Origin: Flammeovirgaceae bacterium
GTDB taxonomy: Bacteria; Bacteroidota; Bacteroidia; Cytophagales; Cyclobacteriaceae
NCBI GenBank assembly: GCA_020635915.1
Contig: JACJYU010000003.1
Span: 124,001 to 188,000 of the forward strand
Direction of reading: 5' to 3'
Length of the DNA stretch: 64,000 nucleotides
Shown: positions 16,350-25,149 of the stretch, piece by piece
Position numbering within the stretch: the stretch's first letter is position 1
Layout: every line of letters begins with the position of its first letter
Position numbers and translations under genes: made by a program
Notes under the pieces: generated by a model
Database searches by the model: none
Told to the model about the DNA's origin: nothing
What the model saw: the letters and a program-made list of their open reading frames with translations, nothing else

Positions 16350-17160
16350 ATTTCCTCAGCAGGTTTTCGTCACTTTTATCGTTCAGTTTCACCAGGTTGG
16401 AAATGAGCCAGCCCGTGTTGTACCCCGGCCGGTTAAATTCCGCCAGTTCAAAATACCACCCGGGCACCTGGAAGAAGTGGAACTTCACCTCCCCTACTGA
16501 TTTGAACGTGAGGTCCCCGCGTTCCACCTCGTACAAAAACACGGACAGGTGGTCCGGCTCAAATTTCTTGCTGACAAACTGGGCCACGCTGTCCTTGTCG
16601 ATAAATGCTTTCCGCAGGTTCATAAAGTCCAGTTCATGGCTCATGGGGTGCAGAAATTTCCCTATGGCCACGGTGTCGCGCTTATAATAATGGGCCAGCA
16701 TATCGTCATGTGCCTTGAAGATCACCCAACGCGTGCCGAGGTGGTGTTTTTCCAGCTTCATAAACAAGGTCACCCGTTGGTCTTTTCCCTTCATGGAAAA
16801 TAGGGTTTGCACTTCCGCAAACCACCCGGGCCCATGAAAATCCAGGAAGATGGGCGCATCCTTTTCCAGCACATCGCGGGCAAACGCTGCCTTCAAATCA
16901 TTGCCAATGCCGGCATTGGACCGGTCAAAGAGTATCTCCAGGTATTTTTTTCGCAGCCGCGTGGCCCTATACGGCTTGTCGGTGGGATAATACCGCTCCC
17001 CTTTTTCATCCTCCTCCCCGTTGAAACGCCTGAAAAACTGATTGATCTGCTTGGTCTCCGCATACAGTTTACTTTCGTCTTCCATATCGCCCACCACCTG
17101 GGCGGGCAGGCTGGTGGTGGACAAGAGAAAGGACAGGAAAATAATTTTCCCTACTTTCAT
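16327..17160 (-). CDS. Exported protein of unknown function (LRR operon)
   Basis: 277-aa protein with a signal peptide (MKVGKIIFLSFLLSTTSLPAQ). The mature part is rich in aromatic and charged residues: NQFFRRFNGEEDEKGERYY, LRKKYLEILFDRSN, then an alpha+beta stretch FHGPGWFAEVQTLFSMKGKDQRVTLFMKLEKHHLGTRWVIF. I do not recognise the family. The hints of paired alpha+beta domains (the second around VPGWYFELAEFNR) resemble NTF2-like or cystatin-like folds, but this is a guess. The start overlaps the upstream stop by 4 bp (ATGA) and the end overlaps the LRR gene start by 23 bp, so all are translated together. Confidence 0.75.
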   Translation of the reverse strand: MKVGKIIFLSFLLSTTSLPAQVVGDMEDESKLYAETKQINQFFRRFNGEEDEKGERYYPTDKPYRATRLRKKYLEILFDRSNAGIGNDLKAAFARDVLEKDAPIFLDFHGPGWFAEVQTLFSMKGKDQRVTLFMKLEKHHLGTRWVIFKAHDDMLAHYYKRDTVAIGKFLHPMSHELDFMNLRKAFIDKDSVAQFVSKKFEPDHLSVFLYEVERGDLTFKSVGEVKFHFFQVPGWYFELAEFNRPGYNTGWLISNLVKLNDKSDENLLRKYVLREVN

Positions 17161-17735
17161 GCAGAGGTTTCCGTTACGCGGATGTCCCCCAGCAGCACGT
17201 CCCAGAATTCTATGGTGCGCCCCGAGATTTGTGTTTTCTTGCGTTCCACGTAGATGGTGATGTCTTTCTTGGTCGTGTCTTTGTACTTCAGCCCATCGTC
17301 CGACTCCCCCTCAAACCGCTGGTAGATGGTGATCACCCCCACATAACGCCCGTCCGGTTGCCTTTCCAGGTCGCTGATGTAGTGGATGTCGTACCATTGT
17401 ATCTTCACCCTGTCGTAATTCAGCGCCATCAACCGCTCGAAATACTGGCGCACCTTGTAGTAGTTGATTTCTTTGTGGTTGAGCGAAGAGACCCCCATCT
17501 CGCTGCCTTCGGCAAAGAGCTCTTCCGCACGGTCCATTACCCGGGTCGCCTCGGAATAGGGCGTGGCCTTGTTGCCAATGATGGAGATGTACTTGCTTAG
17601 GTCCTTTACTTTTTCAAGCGCGAGGGAATCTATGGCCTGCTTTCGTTGTGGGCTGATGTCGCCATCCTGCGCATAGAGGCCGAAGGAAGTAATCATGGCC
17701 ATCAGTAATAAGTATATAGGCTTGTTCGTCTTCAT
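17157..17735 (-). CDS. Exported protein of unknown function (LRR operon)
   Basis: 192-aa protein with signal peptide (MKTNKPIYLLLMAMITSFGLYAQ). The mature domain (VKDLSKYISIIGNKATPYSEATRVMDRAEELFAEG ... YYKVRQYFERLMAL ... DIHYISDLERQPDGRYVGVITIYQRFEG) has the same order of elements as residues 40-180 of the LRR protein (HFLEYMLNTLGS, then VTESYKKIFRDD, then VRFEFTIEGIE). I infer that these are paralogous domains made by the same operon. It follows the lipoprotein gene by 26 bp and overlaps the next gene by 4 bp. Confidence 0.75.
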   Translation of the reverse strand: MKTNKPIYLLLMAMITSFGLYAQDGDISPQRKQAIDSLALEKVKDLSKYISIIGNKATPYSEATRVMDRAEELFAEGSEMGVSSLNHKEINYYKVRQYFERLMALNYDRVKIQWYDIHYISDLERQPDGRYVGVITIYQRFEGESDDGLKYKDTTKKDITIYVERKKTQISGRTIEFWDVLLGDIRVTETSA

Positions 17736-17761
17736 GTTTTTAATGTTGATGGATAAAATTT

Positions 17762-18289
17762 TTATTGGTTCTTGACCAGTTCCACTTCTGTTATTTTTCC
17801 GGAGGCATCAAACTCCAGGTGGCTGATCTTGTTGATGTTTTTCTTTTGGTCTTTCAGGTAGTTGAGGTATTCCCCGATGGTGGTGGGCCTGTCATAGTCC
17901 TTCTGCCCGTTGGCCTCGCTGATAACGATCAACACGGGCGTGTCTTTTGAGGCGAACAAAGTCAGGGCTTCGTTGATGCTGCCATTGGCCGCGGCCACGC
18001 TGGAGGTACCGGAAATCGCGGCAAAATAGTTTTCGAGTTTGCGGTAGGGCGCTTCCGCCTTTCTGCGTTCTTCTTCCTTTCGTGCCTGTTCCTCCATCTC
18101 CCGTTTTCGCTGCTCTTCGGCCTCCTGTTGTTTGCGGAGGGCGGCCTCCTGTTCCATCCTGGCTTTCTCTGCCGCGGGGTCCGTTACCCCCATGGCGCTC
18201 TTTTTGCTTTTGCAACCGGCCCCGGCCACCAGGAGCAAGGCCACCAGCGCCCACATACTTACCCTTGTTGTGATTCTATTTGACATCAT
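17762..18289 (-). CDS. Lipoprotein with charged coiled-coil segment (first gene of LRR operon)
   Basis: 175-aa lipoprotein: signal with lipobox LVAGAGC (Cys about residue 26), then KSKKSAM, then a long Glu/Arg/Lys/Gln helix (about residues 40-80, KARMEQEAALRKQQEAEEQR) typical of a coiled coil or periplasm-spanning rod, then a small alpha+beta domain (LENYFAAISG ... TPVLIVISEANGQKDYDRPTTIGEYLNYLKDQ). The last part resembles a domain often seen in Bacteroidota lipoproteins, where IGEYLNYLKD forms an amphipathic helix. It is probably anchored in the outer membrane with the helix reaching into the periplasm. As the first gene on this strand it should carry the operon promoter upstream. Confidence 0.8.
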   Translation of the reverse strand: MMSNRITTRVSMWALVALLLVAGAGCKSKKSAMGVTDPAAEKARMEQEAALRKQQEAEEQRKREMEEQARKEEERRKAEAPYRKLENYFAAISGTSSVAAANGSINEALTLFASKDTPVLIVISEANGQKDYDRPTTIGEYLNYLKDQKKNINKISHLEFDASGKITEVELVKNQ

Positions 18290-18456
18290 TTTTTGTTTGT
18301 GTTTTAATAATCGGATATGCCGTATTTTAAGAAATTATTGTGCCATTTATTTTAATCGCCCGGCCCCTTGCAGCGCCTTTGCTTGTGGGGGCTTTTCCCC
18401 AATCCCAGGGCAAAAATTCCCCGGTCTGTTGTGTTTTCAGGCCATCGCACCGTTAC

Positions 18457-18491
18457 AAAAAAAAGACCTGCCCACGGACAAGCCTTTTTTT
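18457..18491 (-). terminator. Rho-independent terminator of sodC
   Basis: Read on the minus strand, A7 is followed by GGCTTGTC, a loop CGTG, GGCAGGTC and T8. The stem closes with eight pairs, three of them G-U, and continues as A-T pairs on both sides. It starts 22 bp after the sodC stop. Confidence 0.75.
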
Positions 18492-18512
18492 ATGGGCACA
18501 TGGGGCCACGGG

Positions 18513-19109
18513 TTACATGCTGCCCTCCATGATCACGCCACAAGCCACCCTTCCCCCTGCCGCGCCAGTGGGCTGGGTCACAAAATCGTCCTGCTTGTCG
18601 TGGATGATAACGCCCTTGTTCAAAATGTTGGTGCTGTCGCTTCCCCCGATGGTCCACCCCACGATATCCTCGCTCCATGACACATTGCCATCAGCGTCTG
18701 CCGTCAGGTTAATGATATCGCCTGCGTGGAATTCCCCTACGCCCCTCTGTCCGTGCTCCATTCCCCCGGGGTTCCAGTGCCCTCCTGCCGAAGTGGCATC
18801 AGGAGCGCTGCAGTCCCCATTCTGGTGAAGGTGAAGGGCGTGCTCGCCTGGAGAAAGGTTATGTGCCTCCACGCTCATCCTTACGGTCATTTCCCCTACT
18901 TGCCGGAAGGTGGCCGTTCCGGTTACCGAACTGCCGCTGGCACTGTTCAACGTGGCATGCGCGGTGGGCTCTTCTTTGGCGGTGTCTTCCTGCACTTGTT
19001 CTTCCATTTGCGCGCCTTCAGGGTTTTCAGCCCCTTCCTTTTTGGCAGGTGTGCATGATGCCACTATCATGAGGCAAATGGCCAGGATACTGAGATGCTG
19101 TACTTTCAT
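18513..19109 (-). CDS. sodC: Cu/Zn superoxide dismutase, lipoprotein
   Basis: 198-aa secreted SodC: lipoprotein signal with lipobox IVASC (Cys 19), an acidic linker (about 20-48), then the immunoglobulin-like SOD domain. Metal ligands are visible in order: GEHALHLHQNGDC (two Cu His, and the disulfide Cys), GGHWNP (bridging His), HGQRGVGEFHAGD (Zn His and Asp), VIIHDKQDDF (Cu His), and GGRVACG with the second disulfide Cys. It converts superoxide to oxygen and peroxide outside the cytoplasm. Monocistronic, with its own terminator downstream. Confidence 0.95.
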   Translation of the reverse strand: MKVQHLSILAICLMIVASCTPAKKEGAENPEGAQMEEQVQEDTAKEEPTAHATLNSASGSSVTGTATFRQVGEMTVRMSVEAHNLSPGEHALHLHQNGDCSAPDATSAGGHWNPGGMEHGQRGVGEFHAGDIINLTADADGNVSWSEDIVGWTIGGSDSTNILNKGVIIHDKQDDFVTQPTGAAGGRVACGVIMEGSM

Positions 19110-19369
19110 AATTCAAATAAATTAAATGAGGTTTTTTAGTACGAATTAGGGGTTGAAATTACATAAAACGGAACGGGATGGCAACCTGAATGCTTTAACT
19201 TAACCTAGGTCAGGATATATGGTCATTAATGTCTGTGAACCTTACCCGGGGCACCGCGCAATGGCATGGCCAACAGTAACGGCCGTCCCTGGAAGCCTAT
19301 GGGGCCAACTGCCTTATTTTCAGTTTAATATATGCAATAATTTCATTAAATTGTTGTCCCTGAAAGGAA

Positions 19370-19735
19370 ATGATGTTCCGGTGGAGTGCCATACTGACCC
19401 TCGTTGCGATGGCGGCATGCCAGACCAACCCCATGGGCTGCCCTACCCCTGAAGCCGTCAAGCTGAGGAAGGCCCGGGCGCACAGGATGCGCTATGCCAT
19501 GGCCAAGCGGAAAGAGGCGCTGGCCAATAATTTCGATTACTTCAAAGGTTCCGAATACAAGGCTAAGCCATTGGCGGAAATAGAAGAGTGGGACTGCCCC
19601 AAGCCGGGCTTGAAACACGACAAGATGGTGGCCAAAAAAGCGAGGGACCTGCACCGCAGGTATGCCCGCAACTTAAAGAAGGTGGCGAAAGAGTCCGAAG
19701 AAAAGACTGTGACGGTCATGGACGACCGGCAATAA
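19370..19735 (+). CDS. Small basic lipoprotein, unknown function
   Basis: 121 aa (or 120 from the second ATG at 19373, which is better spaced from AGGAAA). Lipobox AMAAC (Cys 17), then TNPMGCPTPEAVKLRKARAHRMRYAMAKRKEAL: a strongly basic, helical mature part with two further cysteines (CPTP, DCPKPG). I do not recognise the family; similar short basic lipoproteins with the NPMGCP start occur in Cytophagales, which is recollection only. It is alone between divergent sodC and the convergent lyase gene. Confidence 0.65.
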   Translation: MMFRWSAILTLVAMAACQTNPMGCPTPEAVKLRKARAHRMRYAMAKRKEALANNFDYFKGSEYKAKPLAEIEEWDCPKPGLKHDKMVAKKARDLHRRYARNLKKVAKESEEKTVTVMDDRQ

Positions 19736-19808
19736 GCCCTGCATGCCACGGCAATACAGGCCCGGCACCCTCCATCATCAACCCAATTGCAAAATACCGT
19801 AAGTCCGG

Positions 19809-20720
19809 TCAAACGGGAAAGTGGATTTCCCTGAGCCTCGCGTCCAGTTCCGCGGCCTGCCCTTCGCTAAGGTTTTCGTTGGGTGGCCTGATGTTGAGCC
19901 AATCCTTGTTTTGGTGCTTTTTGGACAGCAGGTGCTTTACACTGGAGATAAAGGAAGCCCCCTCAAAGGCAAGACGGGCCTCTGTGAGCTTGTCCTGGAT
20001 TTCTTCCCCCTGGGCATCGTCTCTGTGGGCATACACCTGGGCGGCCAGCTTGCCCGTAAGGTTGGTGGTGGCCGAGATCACCCCTGCCCCACCGGCCTTC
20101 AATACCCTTAAAAAATACTTTTCCGTACCTGAGTAAAGCTTAAATTCGGGAATCCCTCTGCAAATCGCCTCCATATTTTCCCAATCGCCACTGGAGTCTT
20201 TCATGCCCACCACGGTTTCCGGGTGTGAACTGACAAGGTTTTTAACAAACGGGACGGAAAATGGAACCCCGGTCATTTTGGGGAAGTGGTACAAATACAC
20301 CCTAAGGTTTGGGTCACCCACGCCTTCTATCACCCGATTGAAATACTCCATGAGCGCATTTTCGCCCACTCCCTTATAATAAAATGGAGGAAGCATCAAC
20401 ACGCCCCCCACCCCTGATGAGGTGGCATGCTTGGTCAGTCGGATGGTGTCGGGCAGGGCACAGCACCCCGTGCCCACCAACAGTTTTTCTGGAGGAAAAC
20501 CCTCGCCCACCACATGGTCCAATGCCGCCATTCTTTCCGCAACGGAAAAGGAATTGGCCTCGCCCGTGGTGCCCATAAGGCATACCCCGTTGTTGCCGTT
20601 GTCGAGCAGCCAGTGGCAATGTTTGTCCAGCGCCTCCAGGTCAATGGAAAAATCCGATTTTAACGGGGTGACGGAAGCGGCAAATACGCCATCGGGCAAG
20701 TTGGTTTTAAATCGTGTCAT
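19809..20720 (-). CDS. Dihydrodipicolinate synthase/N-acetylneuraminate lyase family protein
   Basis: 303-aa class I aldolase of the DapA/NanA superfamily, one TIM barrel. Visible motifs are GTTGEANSFSVAER (pyruvate-binding GTTGE), YLYHFPKM (catalytic Tyr) and VVGMKDSSGDW with the Schiff-base Lys. It differs from true DapA enough (LPPFYYKG instead of the usual tripeptide, no lysine genes nearby) that a catabolic lyase of another keto acid is more likely. It is the last gene of a three-gene unit with an aminotransferase (6 bp upstream) and a penicillin-acylase-like hydrolase. Confidence 0.88.
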   Translation of the reverse strand: MTRFKTNLPDGVFAASVTPLKSDFSIDLEALDKHCHWLLDNGNNGVCLMGTTGEANSFSVAERMAALDHVVGEGFPPEKLLVGTGCCALPDTIRLTKHATSSGVGGVLMLPPFYYKGVGENALMEYFNRVIEGVGDPNLRVYLYHFPKMTGVPFSVPFVKNLVSSHPETVVGMKDSSGDWENMEAICRGIPEFKLYSGTEKYFLRVLKAGGAGVISATTNLTGKLAAQVYAHRDDAQGEEIQDKLTEARLAFEGASFISSVKHLLSKKHQNKDWLNIRPPNENLSEGQAAELDARLREIHFPV

Positions 20721-20726
20721 GGCCGT

Positions 20727-21845
20727 TCATTTTTTCAATATTGTCCTTAAGGCCGCGGCCAGGGCATGCACATAGTTGGGGTTGCTGCTTTCCCCCATTA
20801 ACCCTATCCTCCAGACCTTGCCCGCAAATTGCCCCAGTCCGCTTCCCACCTCGATGTTGAACTCGTTGAGGAGGCGGTTTCTTGTGCCCGCATCGTCCAC
20901 CCCCACCGGCAGTTTCACCGCATTGAGCATGGGCAACCGGTGGCCTTCCGCCACCACAAATTCGAAGCCAAGGGGTTCGAGCTCCTCCTGCAGCAGCAAA
21001 TGGTTCTTTTTATGGCGCTCAAACCGTTTTTCTAGGCCTTCCTCCAATACTATCCTATAGGCTTCCCGTAGGCCAAACATGGCGGAAACGGGGGCAGTAT
21101 GATGGTAGGCACGCTTGGCGCCCTCCCAATAGGACTTCACCATGCCCAGGTCCAAAAACCAGCTTTGGACTTTGGTCTTTCGTCCTTCCAGGGCTTTTAC
21201 GGCCCTTTCGCCAAATGAAACGGGCGACAAGCCCGGTGCCGCGCCCAGGCATTTTTGGGTGCCCGAATACACCGCATCGATGCCCCATTCGTCCACCTTT
21301 AACGGGGTGCCGCAGTATGAGGTAACGGCATCCACCACGAACAAGGCACCTGCCCCATGCACTATCTTACCGATTTCTTCCAGCGGCTGCAGCACCCCGG
21401 TGGACGTCTCTGCATGAACGATGGCCACCAGCTTTGGTTTTAGGCTTTTCAATGTGTCTTTTACTGTCTGAGGATCAATAGGTTGCCCCCACGGGGCTTC
21501 AATTTTGGTTACCCTGGCCCCGCACCTTTCGGCAATGTCGGCCATCCTTCCACCAAAAACCCCGTTGATGCAAACCACCGCCTCGTCCCCGGGCTCCAGG
21601 AGGTTTACCAGGCAGGTTTCCATACCCGCACTGCCGGGTGCCGACACTACAAAGGTCAGTTGGTTTTTGGTTTGAAAGGTAAGCCGGGCCATCTCTTTTA
21701 CGTCATCCATGAGGGTGACAAACTCGGGGTCGAGGTGGCCTATCATGGGCGTGGCCATGGCCTGCAATACCCGTGGGTGAACATCACTGGGCCCCGGGCC
21801 CATTAAAATCCTTCTGCTCGTCTTTAATTGATCCTTGTATGGCAT
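20727..21845 (-). CDS. Class V aminotransferase (alanine-glyoxylate / serine-pyruvate type)
   Basis: 372-aa fold-type I PLP enzyme. MGPGPSDVHPRVLQAMATPMIGHLDPEF is the standard N terminus of alanine-glyoxylate and serine-pyruvate aminotransferases. FVVDAVTSYCG holds the Asp that pairs with the PLP nitrogen, and SGTQKCLGAAPGLSPVSF holds the PLP Lys. RIGLMGESSNPNYV near the end carries the substrate-binding Arg. It is expected to move an amino group from alanine or serine to glyoxylate. Six bp before the DapA-like gene and 42 bp after the acylase-like gene, so co-transcribed. Confidence 0.92.
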   Translation of the reverse strand: MPYKDQLKTSRRILMGPGPSDVHPRVLQAMATPMIGHLDPEFVTLMDDVKEMARLTFQTKNQLTFVVSAPGSAGMETCLVNLLEPGDEAVVCINGVFGGRMADIAERCGARVTKIEAPWGQPIDPQTVKDTLKSLKPKLVAIVHAETSTGVLQPLEEIGKIVHGAGALFVVDAVTSYCGTPLKVDEWGIDAVYSGTQKCLGAAPGLSPVSFGERAVKALEGRKTKVQSWFLDLGMVKSYWEGAKRAYHHTAPVSAMFGLREAYRIVLEEGLEKRFERHKKNHLLLQEELEPLGFEFVVAEGHRLPMLNAVKLPVGVDDAGTRNRLLNEFNIEVGSGLGQFAGKVWRIGLMGESSNPNYVHALAAALRTILKK

Positions 21846-21887
21846 ATTCCTTTATTCAAAAAGCAAACACTAAAAAGCTGCACTGGC

Positions 21888-24041
21888 TCATTTGCCAGGG
21901 TGGTAGGTCCTTTCCGCCTGCTTCTCAATATCCTCGCGGTAGAACAATACGTCCTTGAATTCCCCTTTCCTGTACATTTCGGCCTGGTCGGTAAAGTGGG
22001 GCGAGGTGGGGTCCCCACTGTTGCCCCCAGCCAGCACGGACTTGGCCTTTACCTTTTTGCCAAATTCCACCACGGCCACAAAACTATTGCCGCGGGTACC
22101 ATACCACTTCACCGTACCGGGGTATGGCCTGCTGCCAAAGGCGGCCAGTGCCCCCCAGCGCGAGGAGGTGTAGGCAATGGGCAGGCTGGGCTTGGCATCA
22201 TCAAAAGGCTGTACTATATCACCTGTTGTCCTTTGAAAGCGGTTGATTTCGCCCCAGGGGGTTTTCCAGGTGCCGAAATCGGCCTGCAGCACACTTACGG
22301 CATTGTATAGGGCCTCCAGCTTTTCTTTGTCGGTGGTTTTGTTGGCCATGTAGTCGATAACTGCCAGGTCCCCACCGTCACGCCTGGATATCTTGTCCGA
22401 CACCATCCTCCCCAGGTCTTGCGCCCAGTAAATGGCCAGTGCCGTAGCCACCGAGCCTTCCGAAAAGCGGTAGTCCCACTCCTTCAACACCTGCACAGGT
22501 TCTTTTAAGTCCGGGTTGGCGGGTTTTGCCTTTTCGTAGGAGGCCACCACGGCCGGCACCAGCCTCTCAAAAGCCGGCAAATAGGAGTCATAGGCGGCCG
22601 CGATCAGCTTGTCGAGCGTAAATTGGGAAGAGTCCTTCAGCACGCGCACGGCATGGAGGCCGCGAAAGTTTTCAAAGTCGGGGGCCATGTAAGTGGGGTA
22701 ATCGAATGCCTTGGGGCTTTCGTCCCCGGATACCGTAAAGGGCGTAGAATTGCAATTTTGGATCCACCCGTTGGCAGGGTTAAGCTCGTGCACCGATTGT
22801 TCCACGGTATGAAGCCCCTTCCAGTCGGTGGCCGGGTTGCTCCCGTCCACCGGCCGTGACCAGTCAAATTGGGGGTCGCGCACGGGAATGAAGTTGCCAT
22901 GGTAGTAGGCAATGTTCCCTTGGTCGTCCGCATACACCGTGTTGTTGGAGGAGTTGGTCTTCAGTTCCATTGTTTTATTGAATTCCTCGTAGGTGCTGGT
23001 CTTGGTACGGGAATATGATTGGGTCAATGCCATTAACGGTTCCTGCATCAGGCTTATGCTTATCCACTTGCCATTGCGGTTGGCGATAACCGGCCCGTGG
23101 TGGGTGCGGTACACGGTATACTCGCGGGTGGCCATGCCTTCCCCGTTTTTGTAGGCCAGCAGTATTTTCTCCCCAGGGAGAGGCCTCAGTTCCCCGCCAT
23201 ACCGGTAAAACAAATCCCCATCTTTTTTCACAATGGTTTCCTCATACTCGTCAATGGCATCCGCACTGCTGCTGGTATGCATCCAGCCGTTGTGCTCGTT
23301 GAAGCCCTGGTACACAAAAAACTGCCCCCAGGTGACGGCCCCATAGGCATTCAAGCCTTCTTCGCTCACCATGTGCACCTCTGGCCTGAAATAAAACGAG
23401 GTGTGCGGGTTGATCAGCAACAAGGCATTGCCGCTGGCGCTTTTGGAAGGTGCCAGCGCAAACCCATTGGAGCCGGTGGGCTCTTTCCCCCATTCACCCC
23501 CGACCGGTTCGGCAAATGCCGTCCCGTTGTTGGGGTCATAGAAGTCGGCCAGCCCTTTAAGGGATATGGTTTCAATATCGCCTCCAATGCTGCCTTCACT
23601 GAACATCAGTGGCATCCAGGGCTTAAACTCCGTGATCAACCTGGGCTTTGTCGCGGGGTAATCCTTCAAATACTGGTTGGCGCCATCGGCAAAGGCATCC
23701 AACAATTTTTTCATCCAGGCGGGGCTTTCTTTATAGATGGCCGCGGCCTTGGTGGTATCGATAAACAGCCGCATGCGCAGGTCGCTGATGAGTCTCCCTT
23801 CGCCTTCCACTTCGGCCATCCTTCCCATGGCGTTGATGTAGTTGGTTTCCACCCTATTGAAATCGTCTTCGCATTGGGCATAGATCACGCCAAAAACGGC
23901 ATCCGCATCGGTTTTGCCAAACACATGCGGGACGCCAAATTTGTCCCGGATGATGGTAACATTTTCCGTGCCTGAGGGGGAATGGGATGGCGAACAATGC
24001 CAACAGGCAATCGCCAACAGAAAGATTAAAAAGTTTCGCAT
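21888..24041 (-). CDS. Penicillin acylase-family (S45) N-terminal-nucleophile hydrolase, lipoprotein
   Basis: About 717 aa. I start it at ATG 24041 (MRNFLIFLLAIACWHC) because the codons further upstream lack a signal peptide character while this gives a lipoprotein-like signal. The Ntn-hydrolase precursor is expected to cut itself before Ser in PTGSNGFALAPSKSASGNALLLINPH, making alpha and beta chains; the beta chain carries the HTSSSADAIDEY and DDQGNIAYYHGNF motifs seen in acyl-homoserine-lactone and penicillin acylases. The substrate is some N-acyl amine; it could be lactone quorum signals, aculeacin-like lipopeptides or other amides. First gene of the acylase-aminotransferase-lyase operon. 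Confidence 0.9.
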   Translation of the reverse strand: MRNFLIFLLAIACWHCSPSHSPSGTENVTIIRDKFGVPHVFGKTDADAVFGVIYAQCEDDFNRVETNYINAMGRMAEVEGEGRLISDLRMRLFIDTTKAAAIYKESPAWMKKLLDAFADGANQYLKDYPATKPRLITEFKPWMPLMFSEGSIGGDIETISLKGLADFYDPNNGTAFAEPVGGEWGKEPTGSNGFALAPSKSASGNALLLINPHTSFYFRPEVHMVSEEGLNAYGAVTWGQFFVYQGFNEHNGWMHTSSSADAIDEYEETIVKKDGDLFYRYGGELRPLPGEKILLAYKNGEGMATREYTVYRTHHGPVIANRNGKWISISLMQEPLMALTQSYSRTKTSTYEEFNKTMELKTNSSNNTVYADDQGNIAYYHGNFIPVRDPQFDWSRPVDGSNPATDWKGLHTVEQSVHELNPANGWIQNCNSTPFTVSGDESPKAFDYPTYMAPDFENFRGLHAVRVLKDSSQFTLDKLIAAAYDSYLPAFERLVPAVVASYEKAKPANPDLKEPVQVLKEWDYRFSEGSVATALAIYWAQDLGRMVSDKISRRDGGDLAVIDYMANKTTDKEKLEALYNAVSVLQADFGTWKTPWGEINRFQRTTGDIVQPFDDAKPSLPIAYTSSRWGALAAFGSRPYPGTVKWYGTRGNSFVAVVEFGKKVKAKSVLAGGNSGDPTSPHFTDQAEMYRKGEFKDVLFYREDIEKQAERTYHPGK

Positions 24042-24234
24042 GGGGGTTTTAAGGTTTGCTTTCCCGCAATTTAGAGCTAAAATCAAAAGCTGCAAGGCAC
24101 ATTGTGCCCTGCGGCAAGGAACAGGCAAAGGGCATGCAATTTTGAAGAAGGTTGTTTTGTGCCTTGGCGGGTTTATATCAAATTTGCGCCAAATTGTTTT
24201 TGATGGCGGAAACGCCCATTATTAAAAGATTCAA

Positions 24235-24675
24235 ATGAAAGTAGCCGAAATCCACACCAACAAGGGGACCATGAAGGTGGAGTTCTTTGAAAAGGATGCC
24301 CCCAACACCGTCAAAAATTTTACCGACCTTGCTGAAAAGGGCTTCTACGATGGCCTCACCTTTCACAGGGTCATCCCCGATTTTGTTGTCCAGGGCGGTT
24401 GCCCGGAAGGCACCGGCACCGGTGGGCCCGGCTACCACATCGATTGCGAACTGGATGGCGAAAACCAATACCACGACCGTGGCGTGTTGTCCATGGCCCA
24501 TGCCGGAAGGAATACCGGGGGCTCCCAATTCTTCATCTGCCATGGCCGTGAAAATACCAAGCACCTGGACCGCAAGCATACCGTGTTTGGCAAGGTGGTG
24601 GACGGGCTGGACGTCATTGACCTGATAAGGGAAGGGGATGTGATGGAAAAAATAGTGGTGACCTCACTGGCTTAA
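24235..24675 (+). CDS. Cyclophilin-type peptidyl-prolyl cis-trans isomerase
   Basis: 146-aa cytoplasmic cyclophilin without signal peptide. It has FHRVIPDFVVQGGCPEGTGTGGPGY (catalytic Arg in FHRV, Gln in VQGG) and GVLSMAHAGRNTGGSQFFICH, the standard core; HTVFGKVVDGLDVIDLI closes the barrel. Compared with PpiB of E. coli the core is complete, so it should catalyse proline isomerisation during folding. Single gene; the hairpin at 24741-24778 ends both it and the opposite gene. Confidence 0.95.
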   Translation: MKVAEIHTNKGTMKVEFFEKDAPNTVKNFTDLAEKGFYDGLTFHRVIPDFVVQGGCPEGTGTGGPGYHIDCELDGENQYHDRGVLSMAHAGRNTGGSQFFICHGRENTKHLDRKHTVFGKVVDGLDVIDLIREGDVMEKIVVTSLA

Positions 24676-24740
24676 AAAAGGACGCGCCCGCTGGGGCCGC
24701 CCGGCTTCTTTTCATCATGCCGTTCCTTTTTGCTGAAAAA

Positions 24741-24778
24741 AAAGTAAAGATGCACAGGCATCCTTACTTTGGGTTTTT
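24741..24778. terminator. Bidirectional terminator between cyclophilin and a convergent gene
   Basis: AAAGTAAAGATGC (24741-24753) pairs with GCATCCTTACTTT (24758-24770), with one mismatch and loop ACAG. A run of eight A precedes and GGGTTTTT follows. It serves the cyclophilin gene on the plus strand and the 24796-25149 gene on the minus strand. Confidence 0.85.
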
Positions 24779-24795
24779 GTCGGCCTACTGGTTAT

Positions 24796-25149
24796 TTATT
24801 TGCCCGTTACCGGGGATTCGGTTTTATCTATACCTTTCGAACGTTCCAGGGCACCTTCCGGGCTGAAGCGGATTTCTATTTTGTTGCCATCCTTTTTTTG
24901 GTGGAAAGTGTAGGCCACCGGTTTAAAGAGGGCGGGCTTCCCCACTCCATTGCTGGATTTCAGGTATTGCAACGACCATGTACCCGATTCGGGGGAAAGG
25001 TTGAATTCGTTGTGCAGCGAAAATTGAACTATCGCAGGGACTTCTTCCTGCTTCACTTTCTTCACCTTTTCCATCCCGATGCCGGTTTGGGCAAAGGCCA
25101 TCCCTGCGGGCATCAGCAGCGTGGCCGCCATCATCATAAGCTTTTTCAT
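24796..25149 (-). CDS. Small secreted protein, PepSY-like
   Basis: 117-aa protein with a signal peptide (MKKLMMMAATLLMPAGMAFAQ). The mature 95 residues, EEVPAIVQFSLHNEFNLSPESGTWSLQYLKSS ... AYTFHQKKDGNKIEIRFSPEGALERSKG, follow the PepSY-like pattern of Bacteroidota periplasmic proteins (VPxxVxxxFxxxFP, then Wxxx, then KxxxxxFxxxG). The function is unknown, perhaps inhibition of a protease or envelope stress sensing. It is alone, ending at the shared terminator. Confidence 0.7.
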   Translation of the reverse strand: MKKLMMMAATLLMPAGMAFAQTGIGMEKVKKVKQEEVPAIVQFSLHNEFNLSPESGTWSLQYLKSSNGVGKPALFKPVAYTFHQKKDGNKIEIRFSPEGALERSKGIDKTESPVTGK

